This document shows, piece by piece, positions 18,795 through 28,536 of a DNA stretch of 64,000 nt. The translations under genes were made by a program, and so were the position numbers. The stretch is from positions 4,216,001 through 4,280,000 of the forward strand of contig NZ_JAVIWS010000001.1 of the NCBI RefSeq assembly GCF_031323975.1. The letters run 5' to 3'. This DNA comes from Escherichia ruysiae. Its GTDB lineage: Bacteria; Pseudomonadota; Gammaproteobacteria; Enterobacterales; Enterobacteriaceae. Below the pieces are notes generated by a model. It ran no database searches. It saw only the letters and a program-made list of their open reading frames with translations, and had not been told where the DNA came from. Position 1 is the first letter of the stretch. Each line of letters starts with the position of its first letter.

Positions 18795-19636
18795 ATAATT
18801 TACCGGTCGTTCGTTCGCCCTGGCGAATGGTGATTTTGTTGCTGGGCTTCACCTTTCTCTATGCGCCGATGCTGATGCTGGTCATCTATTCATTTAACAG
18901 TTCGAAGCTGGTGACGGTGTGGGCCGGTTGGTCAACGCGCTGGTACGGCGAGTTATTGCGTGATGATGCGATGATGAGTGCGGTCGGCTTAAGTCTGACG
19001 ATTGCCGCCTGTGCGGCGACGGCGGCGGCAATTCTTGGAACTATCGCGGCGGTTGTGCTGGTACGCTTTGGGCGGTTTCGTGGATCAAATGGCTTTGCCT
19101 TTATGATCACCGCGCCGCTAGTCATGCCGGATGTGATCACTGGCCTGTCGCTGTTGTTATTGTTCGTTGCTCTTGCTCATGCGATCGGCTGGCCTGCCGA
19201 TCGCGGTATGTTAACTATCTGGCTGGCGCACGTGACCTTCTGTACGGCTTATGTGGCAGTTGTTATTTCTTCGCGTCTGCGGGAACTGGATCGCTCCATT
19301 GAAGAAGCGGCGATGGATCTCGGCGCGACGCCGCTGAAGGTGTTTTTCGTCATTACACTACCGATGATCATGCCGGCGATCATTTCTGGCTGGTTACTGG
19401 CTTTTACTCTGTCGCTTGATGATCTGGTGATCGCCAGCTTTGTTTCCGGGCCGGGAGCCACCACCTTACCAATGCTGGTCTTCTCCAGCGTGCGGATGGG
19501 GGTGAATCCGGAAATCAACGCCCTGGCAACATTGATTCTCGGCGCGGTAGGAATTGTCGGATTTATCGCCTGGTATTTAATGGCGCGCGCAGAAAAGCAG
19601 CGGATACGCGATATCCAGCGTGCAAGACGTGGCTGA
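18791..19636 (+). CDS. potI: Putrescine ABC transporter permease PotI
   Basis: A 281-residue permease with about six membrane helices and EAA loop EEAAMDLGATPLKVFFVITLPMIMPAI. Pairs with PotH to form the inner-membrane putrescine pore. The start ATG at 18791 overlaps the potH stop; an upstream frame extension lies inside potH and is unlikely. Last gene of the pot operon; ybjO follows 59 bp later. Confidence 0.95.
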   Translation: MNNLPVVRSPWRMVILLLGFTFLYAPMLMLVIYSFNSSKLVTVWAGWSTRWYGELLRDDAMMSAVGLSLTIAACAATAAAILGTIAAVVLVRFGRFRGSNGFAFMITAPLVMPDVITGLSLLLLFVALAHAIGWPADRGMLTIWLAHVTFCTAYVAVVISSRLRELDRSIEEAAMDLGATPLKVFFVITLPMIMPAIISGWLLAFTLSLDDLVIASFVSGPGATTLPMLVFSSVRMGVNPEINALATLILGAVGIVGFIAWYLMARAEKQRIRDIQRARRG

Positions 19637-19695
19637 AGACACTAAAATTTGCCAACCTGGCTACATAATGCCGCGCATGTCGCGGCATTGTTTTC

Positions 19696-20184
19696 ATGGA
19701 AGACGAAACGTTGGGATTTTTTAAGAAAACATCTTCATCACATGCTCGCCTGAATGTGCCTGCACTGGTGCAGGTGGCGGCGCTCGCCATTATTATGATC
19801 CGTGGCCTCGACGTGCTGATGATTTTCAATACGCTGGGCGTGCGCGGTATCGGCGAGTTCATACATCGCAGCGTACAAACCTGGAGTTTAACGCTGGTCT
19901 TTCTAAGCAGCCTTGCGCTGGTTTTTATTGAAATCTGGTGTGCGTTTTCGCTGGTGAAAGGGCGTCGCCTGGCGCGCTGGCTGTATCTGCTGACGCAAAT
20001 CACGGCCGCCAGTTATCTGTGGGCAGCTTCGCTCGGTTATGGTTACCCTGAGCTGTTCAGCATTCCCGGTGAATCGAAACGCGAAATCTTCCATAGTCTG
20101 ATGTTACAAAAGCTGCCGGACATGCTCATCTTATTGCTGCTGTTTGTTCCCGCCACCAGTCGGCGGTTCTTCCAGTTGCAATAA
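19696..20184 (+). CDS. ybjO: YbjO, inner-membrane protein of unknown function
   Basis: A 162-residue protein with a short polar N terminus and four hydrophobic segments (LVQVAALAIIMIRGLDVLMIF, TWSLTLVFLSSLALVFIEIW, WLYLLTQITAASYLWAASL, LPDMLILLLLFVPA). No catalytic motif. It sits between the pot operon and rlmC on the same strand; a role in transport is not supported by the sequence. Confidence 0.88.
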   Translation: MEDETLGFFKKTSSSHARLNVPALVQVAALAIIMIRGLDVLMIFNTLGVRGIGEFIHRSVQTWSLTLVFLSSLALVFIEIWCAFSLVKGRRLARWLYLLTQITAASYLWAASLGYGYPELFSIPGESKREIFHSLMLQKLPDMLILLLLFVPATSRRFFQLQ

Positions 20185-20224
20185 TGTGTATAATCCTCGC
20201 CCCTGATGATGTGAAGGTCAATGT

Positions 20225-21352
20225 ATGCAGTGCGCACTTTACGACGCGGATCGCTGCCGCTCCTGTCAGTGGATAACGCAGCCGATTCCAGAGCAACTCT
20301 CCGCTAAAACCACCGATCTTAAAAATCTGTTGGCCGATTTTCCGGTCGCGGAATGGTGCGCGCCGGTGTCTGGCCCGGAACAAGGGTTTCGCAATAAAGC
20401 CAAAATGGTGGTGAGTGGTAGCGTTGAAAAACCACTGCTCGGAATGCTACACCGCGACGGTACGCCAGAAGATCTTTGCGACTGTCCGCTTTACCCTGCC
20501 TCATTTGCGCCTGTTTTTGCGGCGCTAAAACCGTTTATCGCCCGTGCGGGGCTGACGCCCTACAACGTGGCGCGCAAACGTGGCGAACTGAAATATATTC
20601 TGCTGACTGAAAGCCAGATGGATGGCGGTATGATGCTGCGCTTTGTACTGCGCTCTGAAACCAAGCTGGCGCAACTGCGTAAGGCGCTGCCGTGGTTACA
20701 GGCGCAACTGCCGCAGCTAAAAGTCATTACCGTCAATATTCAGCCAGTGCATATGGCGATAATGGAAGGGGAGACGGAGATCTACCTGACCGAACAGCAG
20801 GCGCTGGCAGAGCGTTTTAATGACGTGCCGCTGTGGATCCGCCCGCAAAGTTTCTTCCAGACGAATCCGGCGGTCGCCAGCCAGCTGTACGCCACCGCGC
20901 GTGACTGGGTGCGGCAATTGCCGGTAAATCATATGTGGGATCTGTTCTGCGGTGTTGGTGGTTTTGGTTTGCATTGCGCAACGCCAGAAATGCAGCTAAC
21001 GGGGATTGAAATTGCGCCAGAAGCGATAGCCTGTGCGAAACAATCTGCTGCTGAACTGGCTCTAACGCGTCTGCAATTTCAGGCGCTGGACTCCACTCAG
21101 TTTGCCACCGCTCAGGGCGAAGTGCCGGAGCTGGTGCTGGTTAATCCACCGCGTCGCGGCATTGGTAAACCGCTGTGTGATTATCTTTCGACGATGGCAC
21201 CGCATTTTATTATCTACTCAAGCTGTAACGCCCAAACGATGGCGAAAGATATCCGCGAACTGCCAGGATATCGCATTGAGCGGGTACAGCTTTTCGATAT
21301 GTTCCCCCACACCGCACATTATGAAGTGCTGACGCTGCTGGTGAAGCAATAA
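20225..21352 (+). CDS. rlmC: 23S rRNA m5U747 methyltransferase RlmC (RumB)
   Basis: A 375-residue SAM-dependent RNA methyltransferase of the TrmA/RumA family. Iron-sulfur cysteines are C3, C11 and C14 at the N terminus and C87. The SAM motif [12 protein letters not shown] lies near residues 240-250, catalytic nucleophile C334 in SSCNAQTM, and the conserved Glu in HYEVLTLL. Role: makes 5-methyluridine at position 747 of 23S rRNA. A short hairpin and a REP pair follow. Confidence 0.95.
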   Translation: MQCALYDADRCRSCQWITQPIPEQLSAKTTDLKNLLADFPVAEWCAPVSGPEQGFRNKAKMVVSGSVEKPLLGMLHRDGTPEDLCDCPLYPASFAPVFAALKPFIARAGLTPYNVARKRGELKYILLTESQMDGGMMLRFVLRSETKLAQLRKALPWLQAQLPQLKVITVNIQPVHMAIMEGETEIYLTEQQALAERFNDVPLWIRPQSFFQTNPAVASQLYATARDWVRQLPVNHMWDLFCGVGGFGLHCATPEMQLTGIEIAPEAIACAKQSAAELALTRLQFQALDSTQFATAQGEVPELVLVNPPRRGIGKPLCDYLSTMAPHFIIYSSCNAQTMAKDIRELPGYRIERVQLFDMFPHTAHYEVLTLLVKQ

Positions 21353-21354
21353 AA

Positions 21355-21372
21355 AAGCCGCATCTGCGGCTT
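21355..21372. terminator. Hairpin after rlmC
   Basis: Inverted repeat AAGCCGCA / TGCGGCTT flanked by an A run on the left. It is a good terminator on the minus strand (six T) and weaker for rlmC itself. Confidence 0.6.
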
Positions 21373-21402
21373 CAGATCGCAGACCTGGTGCGCTTTGTTC
21401 AT

Positions 21403-21499
21403 GCCGGATGCGGCGTGAACGCCTTATCCGGCCTACAAATCGTGCTAAATCAATACATTGCAGAGTCGATGTTGGCCTGATAAGCGTAGCGCATCAGGC
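21403..21499. repeat. REP pair (BIME) between rlmC and artJ
   Basis: A REP hairpin GCCGGATGCGGCG ... CGCCTTATCCGGC at 21403-21432 is followed by a second, inverted, REP-like hairpin GCCTGATAAGCG ... GCATCAGGC at 21474-21499. Both match the E. coli REP consensus core, lie in an intergenic region between convergent genes, and probably stabilise 3' ends. Confidence 0.85.
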
Positions 21500-21523
21500 A
21501 TCTTACTTTCGTCTCAGTCTCAA

Positions 21524-22255
21524 TTACTGCGGAAACCACTGATCGCTGATTTTCTGATATGTACCGTCTGCTTTAACGGCTGCCAGTGCGTTATTCAGTT
21601 TCTCCAGCAGAGCTTTGTTATCCGGACGTACAGCGATGCCCAGACCGGTGCCGAAGTACTGCGGATCGGTTACTTTCTCAGTCGCAACGCCCAGTTGCGG
21701 ATTGGTTTTCAGCCACTCATTAACTACCGCTGTATCACCAAATACCCCATCAATACGACCATTTTTCAGGTCGATAAATGCATTCTGATAACTGTCATAA
21801 GAGACGGTTTTCACTTCCGGATGCTGATCCTGAATATATTTTTGGTGGGTAGTGCCGTTTTCCATACCAATACGTTTACCTTTCAGGTCGGCAAAAGTCT
21901 TATAGGTATCTTTTTTGGCAATCACAACGGCTGAGTTTTCGTAATAGGGGGTGGTAAAGGCGACCTGTTTGCTACGTTCCGGTGTGATGTCCATCCCGGA
22001 AATCACTGCGTCATATTTTCTGAATTTCAGTGACGGGATCAGGCTGTCGAAAGCGTGATTAGTAAAAGTACATTCTGCCTGCATTTGTTTGCATAACGCC
22101 TTTGCCAGATCGATATCAAAGCCGACGATCTGGTTGTTCGCATCCATCGATTCGAATGGCGGATAAGTGGCAGAGACGCCGAAATTGATTTTCTCTGCGG
22201 CAGAAGCGCCGAATGCACAGGATGCAAGTAATGCGGCAAGAACTAGCTTTTTCAT
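21524..22255 (-). CDS. artJ: Arginine-binding periplasmic protein ArtJ
   Basis: A 243-residue extracellular solute-binding protein family 3 member. Signal peptide MKKLVLAALLASCAFGASA, mature AEKINFGVSATYPPFES. Ligand-fold motifs are GFDIDLAKALC, DAVISGMDITPERSKQVAFTTPYY and GRIDGVFGDTAVVNEW. Role: binds L-arginine with high affinity for the ArtPQM importer. Close paralogue of artI in this window. Transcribed alone; the start is set by GGGAGTTCCATC. An ARG box lies upstream. Confidence 0.95.
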   Translation of the reverse strand: MKKLVLAALLASCAFGASAAEKINFGVSATYPPFESMDANNQIVGFDIDLAKALCKQMQAECTFTNHAFDSLIPSLKFRKYDAVISGMDITPERSKQVAFTTPYYENSAVVIAKKDTYKTFADLKGKRIGMENGTTHQKYIQDQHPEVKTVSYDSYQNAFIDLKNGRIDGVFGDTAVVNEWLKTNPQLGVATEKVTDPQYFGTGLGIAVRPDNKALLEKLNNALAAVKADGTYQKISDQWFPQ

Positions 22256-22326
22256 GATGGAACTCCCGTCTGTCAATCTTATGATTATTAGCCGTGTCTG
22301 CGGCATGGATTTACAATGCCATCAAA

Positions 22327-22340
22327 TGAATTTATATGCA
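22327..22340. promoter_or_regulatory. ARG box upstream of artJ
   Basis: TGAATTTATATGCA closely fits the ArgR operator consensus (TGAATnnnnATTCA type) and lies about 72 bp upstream of artJ. ArgR is known to repress artJ in E. coli. Confidence 0.65.
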
Positions 22341-22432
22341 ATAAATATGATTAAATAGTTTGCGAGAGATAAAAAAAGACGGACAACTTAGTGGGTTGCC
22401 CGTCTTCATTATAAGGATTTATGCACTATGTG

Positions 22433-22513
<81 letters not shown>

Positions 22514-22548
22514 TACAAAACCCCCCGGCGAATGTGTACGCAGTCACA

Positions 22549-23217
22549 TTAATTCCGACGTTCAAATGCCAGTGCTTTACGCTCAATCAGACGCATCATC
22601 AGCGTCAGCAGGCCGTTGACGACGAGGTAAATAATCCCCGCCGCGCCAAACACCATTACGTCGTAGGTGCGTCCGTACAGTAACTGGCTGTAGCCCATCA
22701 CTTCCATTAGCGTAATGGTGTATGCCAGAGAGGTACTTTTGAACACCAGCACCACTTCGTTGGAATAAGACGAGAGCGAGCGTTTAAAGGCATACGGCAG
22801 AAGGATCGCCAGCGTATCTTTTTTGCTCATTCCCAGCGCGCTACAGGACTGCCATTGACCTTCCGGGATCGCGCGAATCGCCCCGTAAAACAGCTGCGTG
22901 GTATACGCCGCACTGTTCAGCGACAATGCAATTAGCGCACACAGCCACGGTTCCGACAGCAAATGCCACAGCGCCGGATACTCCTGCAACGTCGGGAACT
23001 GACCTGGTCCGTAGTAAATCAGGAAGATTTGCACCAGCAGCGGTGTACCGGTAAACAGCGTGATATAACCACGCACCAGCCACACCAGCACCGGCGTTTT
23101 TAGCGTCAGGATGATGGTAAAAATCAACGCCAGAATCAGCGCCACAATCAGCGAGGCAACCGTCAGGGTCAGGCTGGTATGCAGCCCTTTCATCAGTTCG
23201 GGTAAATACTCAAGCAT
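22549..23217 (-). CDS. artM: Arginine ABC transporter permease ArtM
   Basis: A 222-residue amino-acid ABC permease of the HisM/QM family, five membrane helices. The family loop is GAIRAIPEGQWQSCSALGMSKKDTLAILLPYAFKRSL. Role: with ArtQ forms the inner-membrane arginine channel. Its ATG overlaps the artQ stop by one base (TGATG). Last gene of artPIQM. Confidence 0.95.
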   Translation of the reverse strand: MLEYLPELMKGLHTSLTLTVASLIVALILALIFTIILTLKTPVLVWLVRGYITLFTGTPLLVQIFLIYYGPGQFPTLQEYPALWHLLSEPWLCALIALSLNSAAYTTQLFYGAIRAIPEGQWQSCSALGMSKKDTLAILLPYAFKRSLSSYSNEVVLVFKSTSLAYTITLMEVMGYSQLLYGRTYDVMVFGAAGIIYLVVNGLLTLMMRLIERKALAFERRN

Positions 23218-23933
23218 CAGCCAGGTCTCCGCTCAAAACGTGTCGCGCGCAGGTCAATGCGTTTGAGAATGTACTGGCTCAACAGGGTAATCACCAGGTA
23301 AATCGCCGCCGCCACAATGTACCAGGTGAACGGTTCCTGGGTACGGGTGGCGATGCTTTTGGTTTGCAGCATTAAATCATTCACACTAATCAAACTGACC
23401 AGCGCGGTATCTTTCAGCAGTACCAGCCACTGGTTGCCGAGACCAGGCAGCGCATGACGCCACATCTGCGGCATCACCAGACGGAAAAAGATAGCCGATT
23501 TCGACAGCCCCAGCGCCTGACCCGATTCCCACTGACCCACCGGCACCGCTTTCAGTGCGCCACGCAGAGTTTGCGAAGCATAAGCGGCATACAGCAGTGA
23601 CAGAGCGATAACACCGCAAAGGAACGGACTGACATCGAAGTTTTCAATCTGCATCTGCACCGGGATCTCTACAATCCCAAGATTGATGGTGAAGCCATCC
23701 GCAAGCGTCAGCAGTAACTGCGAGGAGCCAAAATAGATAAACAGCACCACCAGAATTTCTGGCAGGCCGCGTAGAATCGCCACCAGCGCCGAACCTGCCC
23801 ACGCAACAGGGCGCCATTTTGCTGACTCCCATACTGCAAAGAACATCGCCAGCGCCAGTCCGACAATCAATGCACAAACGGCAAGGCCGACGGTCATCCC
23901 GGCGGCGCTTGCTAAAGGAAAAAATTCATTCAT
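23217..23933 (-). CDS. artQ: Arginine ABC transporter permease ArtQ
   Basis: A 238-residue permease with the loop [40 protein letters not shown] and about five membrane helices. Pairs with ArtM. It starts 6 bp after artI and is coupled to artM by a TGATG junction. Confidence 0.95.
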   Translation of the reverse strand: MNEFFPLASAAGMTVGLAVCALIVGLALAMFFAVWESAKWRPVAWAGSALVAILRGLPEILVVLFIYFGSSQLLLTLADGFTINLGIVEIPVQMQIENFDVSPFLCGVIALSLLYAAYASQTLRGALKAVPVGQWESGQALGLSKSAIFFRLVMPQMWRHALPGLGNQWLVLLKDTALVSLISVNDLMLQTKSIATRTQEPFTWYIVAAAIYLVITLLSQYILKRIDLRATRFERRPG

Positions 23934-23939
23934 CAGGAA

Positions 23940-24671
23940 TTACTTCTGGAACCATTTGTTGTAGATGGTTTCGTAAGTGCCATCTTTCTTCACTTTTTCC
24001 AGCGCAGTATTAAATTTCTGCTGCAGTTCAGTGTTGCCCTGACGTACTGCGATGCCGAGGCCAGTACCGAAGTAATCTTTATCGGTCACTTTGTCGCCCA
24101 CTGCCGCCAGTTTCGGGTTATCTTTCAGCCATTCGGTTACTACTGCGGTGTCACCGAATACACCGTCGATACGCCCGTTTTGCAGATCCAGTTTTGCGTT
24201 CTGGTAGCTGTCATACGGAACTGTGGTGATTTCCGGATGTTTATCCATAATGAATTTCTGGTGTGTCGTCCCGTTCTGCACACCGACTTTCTTGCCTTTC
24301 AGCTGATCAACGCTGGTGTATTTACCTTGCTGACCCACAAACAGGGCGGAGTTGTCATAGTACGGGGTGGTGAACAGCACCTGTTTTTCGCGCTCTGGAG
24401 TGATATCCATACCCGCCATAACGGCGTCCACACGGCGGAATTTCAGACTCGGGATCAGGCTGTCAAATGCCTGGTTGGAGAAAGTACAGGTTGCATCAAT
24501 CTCTTTACACAGCGCCTGTGCGAGGTCGACGTCAAAACCGACGATCTGGTTATTCGCGTCTATAGATTCAAACGGAGGATAGGAGGCTTCGGTAGCAAAA
24601 CGAATGGTTTCGGCAGCTGTGGCGGAAAGACTAAAACCTGCAATTAACGCGGCAATCAGAACTTTTTTCAT
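23940..24671 (-). CDS. artI: ArtI, arginine-transporter periplasmic binding protein
   Basis: A 243-residue family 3 solute-binding protein with signal peptide MKKVLIAALIAGFSLSATA. About two-thirds identical by eye to ArtJ (shared SYPPFES, GFDVDLAQALC, SLIPSLKF, GMDITPER, GRIDGVFGDTAVV). Its ligand in E. coli is less certain than that of ArtJ. It lies 18 bp after artP in the artPIQM operon. Confidence 0.94.
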   Translation of the reverse strand: MKKVLIAALIAGFSLSATAAETIRFATEASYPPFESIDANNQIVGFDVDLAQALCKEIDATCTFSNQAFDSLIPSLKFRRVDAVMAGMDITPEREKQVLFTTPYYDNSALFVGQQGKYTSVDQLKGKKVGVQNGTTHQKFIMDKHPEITTVPYDSYQNAKLDLQNGRIDGVFGDTAVVTEWLKDNPKLAAVGDKVTDKDYFGTGLGIAVRQGNTELQQKFNTALEKVKKDGTYETIYNKWFQK

Positions 24672-24689
24672 TGTCGTTATCCCGAATCT

Positions 24690-25418
24690 TTAGTGAGAGA
24701 GATAGTTTTTAAATGCTTCGGTTTGCGGCTCGGTAAAGCAGCGCGCGTCGCCTTGTTCAACGATGTGACCGTTTTCCATATACACCACACGGCTGGCGGT
24801 TTTACGCGCCACTTCAACTTCGTGGGTGACGATCACCTGGGTAATATTGGTCTCCGCCAGCTCACGAATGATGCTGACGATTTGTGCCGTAATTTCCGGA
24901 TCCAGCGCGGCGGTCGGTTCATCAAACAGCAGTACCTGCGGCTCCATCATCAGCGCACGGGCAATAGCAACACGTTGTTGCTGACCACCAGAAAGGTGCA
25001 GCGGGTAACGATCGCTATAAGGTTTGAGACGCAGACGCTCCAGCAGTTTTTCTGCACGAGCCAGCGCCTGATCTTTACTCAAGCCGAGTACGCGGCATGG
25101 CGCTTCGATCAGGTTTTGCTGTACGGTGAGATGCGGCCACAGATTGTATTGCTGAAACACCATGCCGACGTTGCGACGCAGGTCGCGAATCGCTTTGTCT
25201 GACGGTGTTTTGGTGAAATCGAAATGGTTGCCTGCAATGTTGAGCGTACCGGAGCGCGGCATCTCAAGCAGATTGAGTACACGCAGCAGCGAGCTTTTCC
25301 CCGCGCCGCTGGGGCCAAGTAACACCAGCGTTTCGCCCTGCGGGCAATCCAGCGTGATATCGAACAGCGCCTGATGTGCGCCGTAGAAGCAATTAATGCC
25401 GTTTAATTGAATACTCAT
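24690..25418 (-). CDS. artP: Arginine ABC transporter ATPase ArtP
   Basis: A 242-residue ABC ATPase with Walker [10 protein letters not shown] at 35-43, signature [16 protein letters not shown], Walker [13 protein letters not shown] and H-loop [11 protein letters not shown]. Role: powers arginine uptake through ArtQM. The chosen ATG at 25418 gives the standard length; an in-frame extension upstream overlaps the ARG-box region and is not credible. First gene of artPIQM. Confidence 0.95.
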   Translation of the reverse strand: MSIQLNGINCFYGAHQALFDITLDCPQGETLVLLGPSGAGKSSLLRVLNLLEMPRSGTLNIAGNHFDFTKTPSDKAIRDLRRNVGMVFQQYNLWPHLTVQQNLIEAPCRVLGLSKDQALARAEKLLERLRLKPYSDRYPLHLSGGQQQRVAIARALMMEPQVLLFDEPTAALDPEITAQIVSIIRELAETNITQVIVTHEVEVARKTASRVVYMENGHIVEQGDARCFTEPQTEAFKNYLSH

Positions 25419-25475
25419 TGACACTCGTATACTGGCAGTCTGATAGCTATTGAGGTCGAAGATAGTACCTTTGAC

Positions 25476-25489
25476 AGAATAATTATGCA
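25476..25489. promoter_or_regulatory. Probable ARG box upstream of artP
   Basis: AGAATAATTATGCA matches the ArgR half-site pattern; a second weaker match (GCATTATTCAATAA) lies about 45 bp further upstream. ArgR control of art genes is established in E. coli; these exact positions are my reading. Confidence 0.5.
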
Positions 25490-25576
25490 ATATTTCTGCT
25501 TTAAAAGTTAAAAGCAAAGCGCATTATTCAATAAACATAGCACAAAATAACGGGGGCGTTGTTCGGCGAGCATAAA

Positions 25577-25605
25577 TGTCGGCATTCCTCTCAGAATGCC
25601 GGACA
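25577..25605 (-). terminator. Hairpin after ybjP
   Basis: Inverted repeat TGTCGGCATTC / GAATGCCGGACA, 31 bp past the ybjP stop (read on the minus strand). There is no long T tract, so this is a stabilising or weak terminator hairpin. Confidence 0.45.
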
Positions 25606-25635
25606 ATTTATGGGGGTTATAATCTAATCAAGGGA

Positions 25636-26151
25636 TTAACGATTCTCAATGGACTGGCGTAATGTCCCCGCTTTGGCGTGAACGCTGCCACCTAAATAGC
25701 GCACATCGTCGATGACCCAACACTGGCCTTCCTGAATCATCAGCACCTCATCCTGCCAGCTCTGGTCGCCTTGTTTCAGATCCACGCGCAGCGGAATATT
25801 ACGTGCATCGCGATTCGGGATGGTAGAAGCACTGGCGACGCGGGCGCTGTCTGGCAAGGTGGTACGACTGGAGAAGGGATCGCTGCTTAACAATTCGCGT
25901 TGGTTGTTATCGCGGCTGGCATCACTGAGCAGTGCCGCCAGTTTGTCACTCAAGTACGGACGCAGAGCGGTAATGTCGTTACTGCGATGCTGAATACGGT
26001 AGTCATAGAATTGCTGAGCCACGCTGTCAGGGCCGCCCTGGACGCAAGAACCTGTGCGGGAGCCGTTGTCTTTATAGGCTGGCGTGACGGTGGTGCAAGC
26101 ACTGAGTAACAGTGCGCAAGGGATAAGCATGGTCAATTTGCTGTAGCGCAT
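25636..26151 (-). CDS. ybjP: YbjP, putative lipoprotein
   Basis: A 171-residue protein with a lipoprotein signal: MRYSKLTMLIPCALLLSAC, lipobox LSAC with acylated C19. The residue after Cys is Thr, so sorting to the outer membrane is expected. The mature region contains a DUF3828-like domain (FYDYRIQHRSNDITALRPYLSDKL ... VLMIQEGQCWVIDDVRYLG). Function unknown. Start chosen at the ATG giving a proper lipoprotein signal, 24 bases inside the longer frame. Confidence 0.9.
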   Translation of the reverse strand: MRYSKLTMLIPCALLLSACTTVTPAYKDNGSRTGSCVQGGPDSVAQQFYDYRIQHRSNDITALRPYLSDKLAALLSDASRDNNQRELLSSDPFSSRTTLPDSARVASASTIPNRDARNIPLRVDLKQGDQSWQDEVLMIQEGQCWVIDDVRYLGGSVHAKAGTLRQSIENR

Positions 26152-26276
26152 AATGATTTCCTTATAAGCGAACACCTTGAAAGCGTTCTACGATAATAAT
26201 GATATCCTTTCAATAATAGCGTATCAGTCCGATAATGCTTTTGAGATCGAAGGCTTAGCAAACAAGGAGATCGATC

Positions 26277-26600
26277 ATGCAATTTTCCACAACCCCAACA
26301 CTTGAAGGTCAGACCATCGTTGAATATTGCGGTGTGGTGACGGGCGAAGCGATTTTAGGCGCCAATATTTTTCGTGATTTCTTTGCCGGTATCCGCGATA
26401 TCGTCGGCGGTCGTTCAGGGGCTTACGAAAAGGAACTGCGCAAAGCCCGGGAGATTGCGTTTGAAGAATTAGGCTCCCAGGCACGGGCGCTGGGAGCGGA
26501 CGCAGTGGTTGGCATTGATATCGACTACGAAACTGTCGGGCAAAACGGCAGTATGCTGATGGTCAGCGTCAGCGGAACGGCGGTGAAAACACGTCGATGA
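26277..26600 (+). CDS. ybjQ: YbjQ, UPF0145 family protein
   Basis: A 107-residue cytoplasmic protein of the YbjQ/UPF0145 family, small alpha/beta fold forming pentamers in known structures. Conserved features are [20 protein letters not shown] and [15 protein letters not shown]. Possibly heavy-metal binding; function is not established. The ribosome-binding site AAGGAGATCGATC is strong. Its stop overlaps the amiD start by 4 bp. Confidence 0.93.
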
Positions 26601-27427
26601 GAAGCGTTTTCTGGCTGGTTGCGGCGATCCTGTTACTGGCAGGGTGCGCAGGCGAAAAAGGCATTGTCGAGAAAGAGGGATACCAACTCGATACCCGACG
26701 CCAGGCGCAGGCGGCATATCCCCGTATTAAAGTGCTGGTGATCCACTACACGGCGGATGATTTCGACACGTCGCTGGCGACGCTGACCGATAAAAAAGTC
26801 AGCTCGCACTACCTGGTGCCAGCTGTGCCGCCGCGTTTCAACGGCAAACCGCGTATCTGGCAACTGGTGCCGGAGCAAGAACTGGCCTGGCACGCGGGGA
26901 TCAGCGCCTGGCGCGGGGCGACGCGGATTAACGATACCTCTATTGGCATTGAGCTGGAAAATCGCGGCTGGCAGAAATCAGCGGGGGTGAAATATTTTAC
27001 GCCGTTTGAACCAGCGCAAATTCAGGCGCTCATTCCCCTGGCGAAAGATATTATCGCCCGCTATCACATCAAACCAGAAAACGTAGTGGCACATGCGGAT
27101 ATTGCCCCACAGCGCAAAGACGATCCTGGTCCACTGTTCCCGTGGCAGCAACTGGCGCAGCAGGGGATTGGTGCCTGGCCGGATGCATCGCGCGTTAGCT
27201 TTTATCTGGCCGGGCGCGCGCCCCACACGCCGGTAGAAACCGCATCGTTGCTTGAGCTTTTGGCACGCTACGGCTATGACGTAAAACCTGAAATGACGCC
27301 GCGCGAACAGCAGCGAGTGATTATGGCGTTTCAGATGCATTTCCGCCCGACGTTATATAACGGCGAAGCGGATGCAGAAACTCAGGCGATTGTCGAAGCG
27401 TTGCTGGAGAAATATGGTCAGGATTAG
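26597..27427 (+). CDS. amiD: AmiD, outer-membrane N-acetylmuramoyl-L-alanine amidase
   Basis: A 276-residue lipoprotein: signal [17 protein letters not shown] with lipobox LAGC. The amidase_2 domain carries zinc ligand H50 (VLVIHYT), a second histidine in [10 protein letters not shown] and the aspartate in KDDPGP; a C-terminal peptidoglycan-binding helical domain follows ([11 protein letters not shown] ... AFQMHFRP). Role: cleaves the amide bond between MurNAc and L-Ala, including anhydro-MurNAc, at the inner face of the outer membrane. It overlaps convergent ybjS by 4 bp. Confidence 0.95.
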
Positions 27428-28437
27428 CGCGGCAGTTTTCCGTGGTCGCGCAGCCAGGCGGCAGTTTGCTCAATACCTTCATTTAGCGTGATGATCGGCT
27501 GATAACCTAACTCTTCCTGCGCACGCGTGATATCCAGCGTAAAGTCAAAATTCAACTTGGAGACGCCGTAATGGGTCAGCGGCGGCTCTTTTGCTGACTT
27601 GCGTCCTAAACGCTCCATACTGCGGGCAATCATATCCAGCATCGGGTAAGGCACCGACCGGATACGGCAATCAATGTTCAGTTCGTCGATCAGTTTCTGT
27701 ACGATGCTGCGCAGAGTGCGATGTTCGCCGTTGGTAATGTTGTACGTACGACCAGAAGGCAACTTATCGCACGCTTCCTGACTCGCCAGCCACATAGCGT
27801 GCACGGCATTTTCATAGTAGGTCATATCGACCAGCGCGCTGCCGCCGTGGGGTAACAGGATGCTGCCGTAGTGGTGCATCATATGCGCCAGACGGGGAAT
27901 AAAAACTTTATCGTGCGGGCCGAACAGACTTTGGGGGCGCAGAATAGTAAAGCGCGTTTGTGGGTTGGTCTGCGAAAGCATATTGATCACCTCTTCGCTG
28001 GCGGCTTTGCTGCGGGCAAATTCGTTGGCGAAGCGGTGAGGGCGAAAATCTTCTTTGATATCGCGATGGTGGTGATAGTCGAAGTACAGGGAGGGTGAAG
28101 AGATATGAATAAAATTACGTACACCCCAGGCGACAGCCCATTCGCCCAGGCGGCGAGTGGCGCGAACGTTTGCCAGATCGAAAGCCTGCTGCGTTCCCCA
28201 TGGCGAGGTAAAGCTGGAACAGTGCCACAGTGTATCAATGCCTGCGAGCATCACCTTCGCCTGCGATGAGACCAGCTCAGTCAGATCCGCATGGACAAAC
28301 TCTGCACCTATTTTTTCCAGCAATTTGCCCATCGCTTCGTTGCGACCGGTTGCTCTCACACTGATGCCTTTCCGGCATAAAAACTCAACCGCGTTTCGAC
28401 CTAAACCGCTGGTGGCGCCGGTAACCAGTACCTTCAT
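27424..28437 (-). CDS. ybjS: YbjS, NAD(P)-dependent epimerase/dehydratase-like protein
   Basis: A 337-residue extended short-chain dehydrogenase. N-terminal Rossmann motif [16 protein letters not shown] (residues about 5-20). The active-site region has [11 protein letters not shown] (Tyr) and [11 protein letters not shown] (Lys). Substrate unknown; similar enzymes act on sugar nucleotides or sterol-like substrates. The ATG at 28437 gives the family length; a longer frame upstream is not conserved. It neighbours ybjT, another Rossmann protein. Confidence 0.9.
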   Translation of the reverse strand: MKVLVTGATSGLGRNAVEFLCRKGISVRATGRNEAMGKLLEKIGAEFVHADLTELVSSQAKVMLAGIDTLWHCSSFTSPWGTQQAFDLANVRATRRLGEWAVAWGVRNFIHISSPSLYFDYHHHRDIKEDFRPHRFANEFARSKAASEEVINMLSQTNPQTRFTILRPQSLFGPHDKVFIPRLAHMMHHYGSILLPHGGSALVDMTYYENAVHAMWLASQEACDKLPSGRTYNITNGEHRTLRSIVQKLIDELNIDCRIRSVPYPMLDMIARSMERLGRKSAKEPPLTHYGVSKLNFDFTLDITRAQEELGYQPIITLNEGIEQTAAWLRDHGKLPR

Positions 28438-28536
28438 ATCATTCCACTGTTGTTGATAAAACGACGAGCGCATTCTTCCGTGATTTCCTCCTTGATGCAA
28501 TGGGAAACGTGAAAGAATAACGCAGGTTTTTTTCGA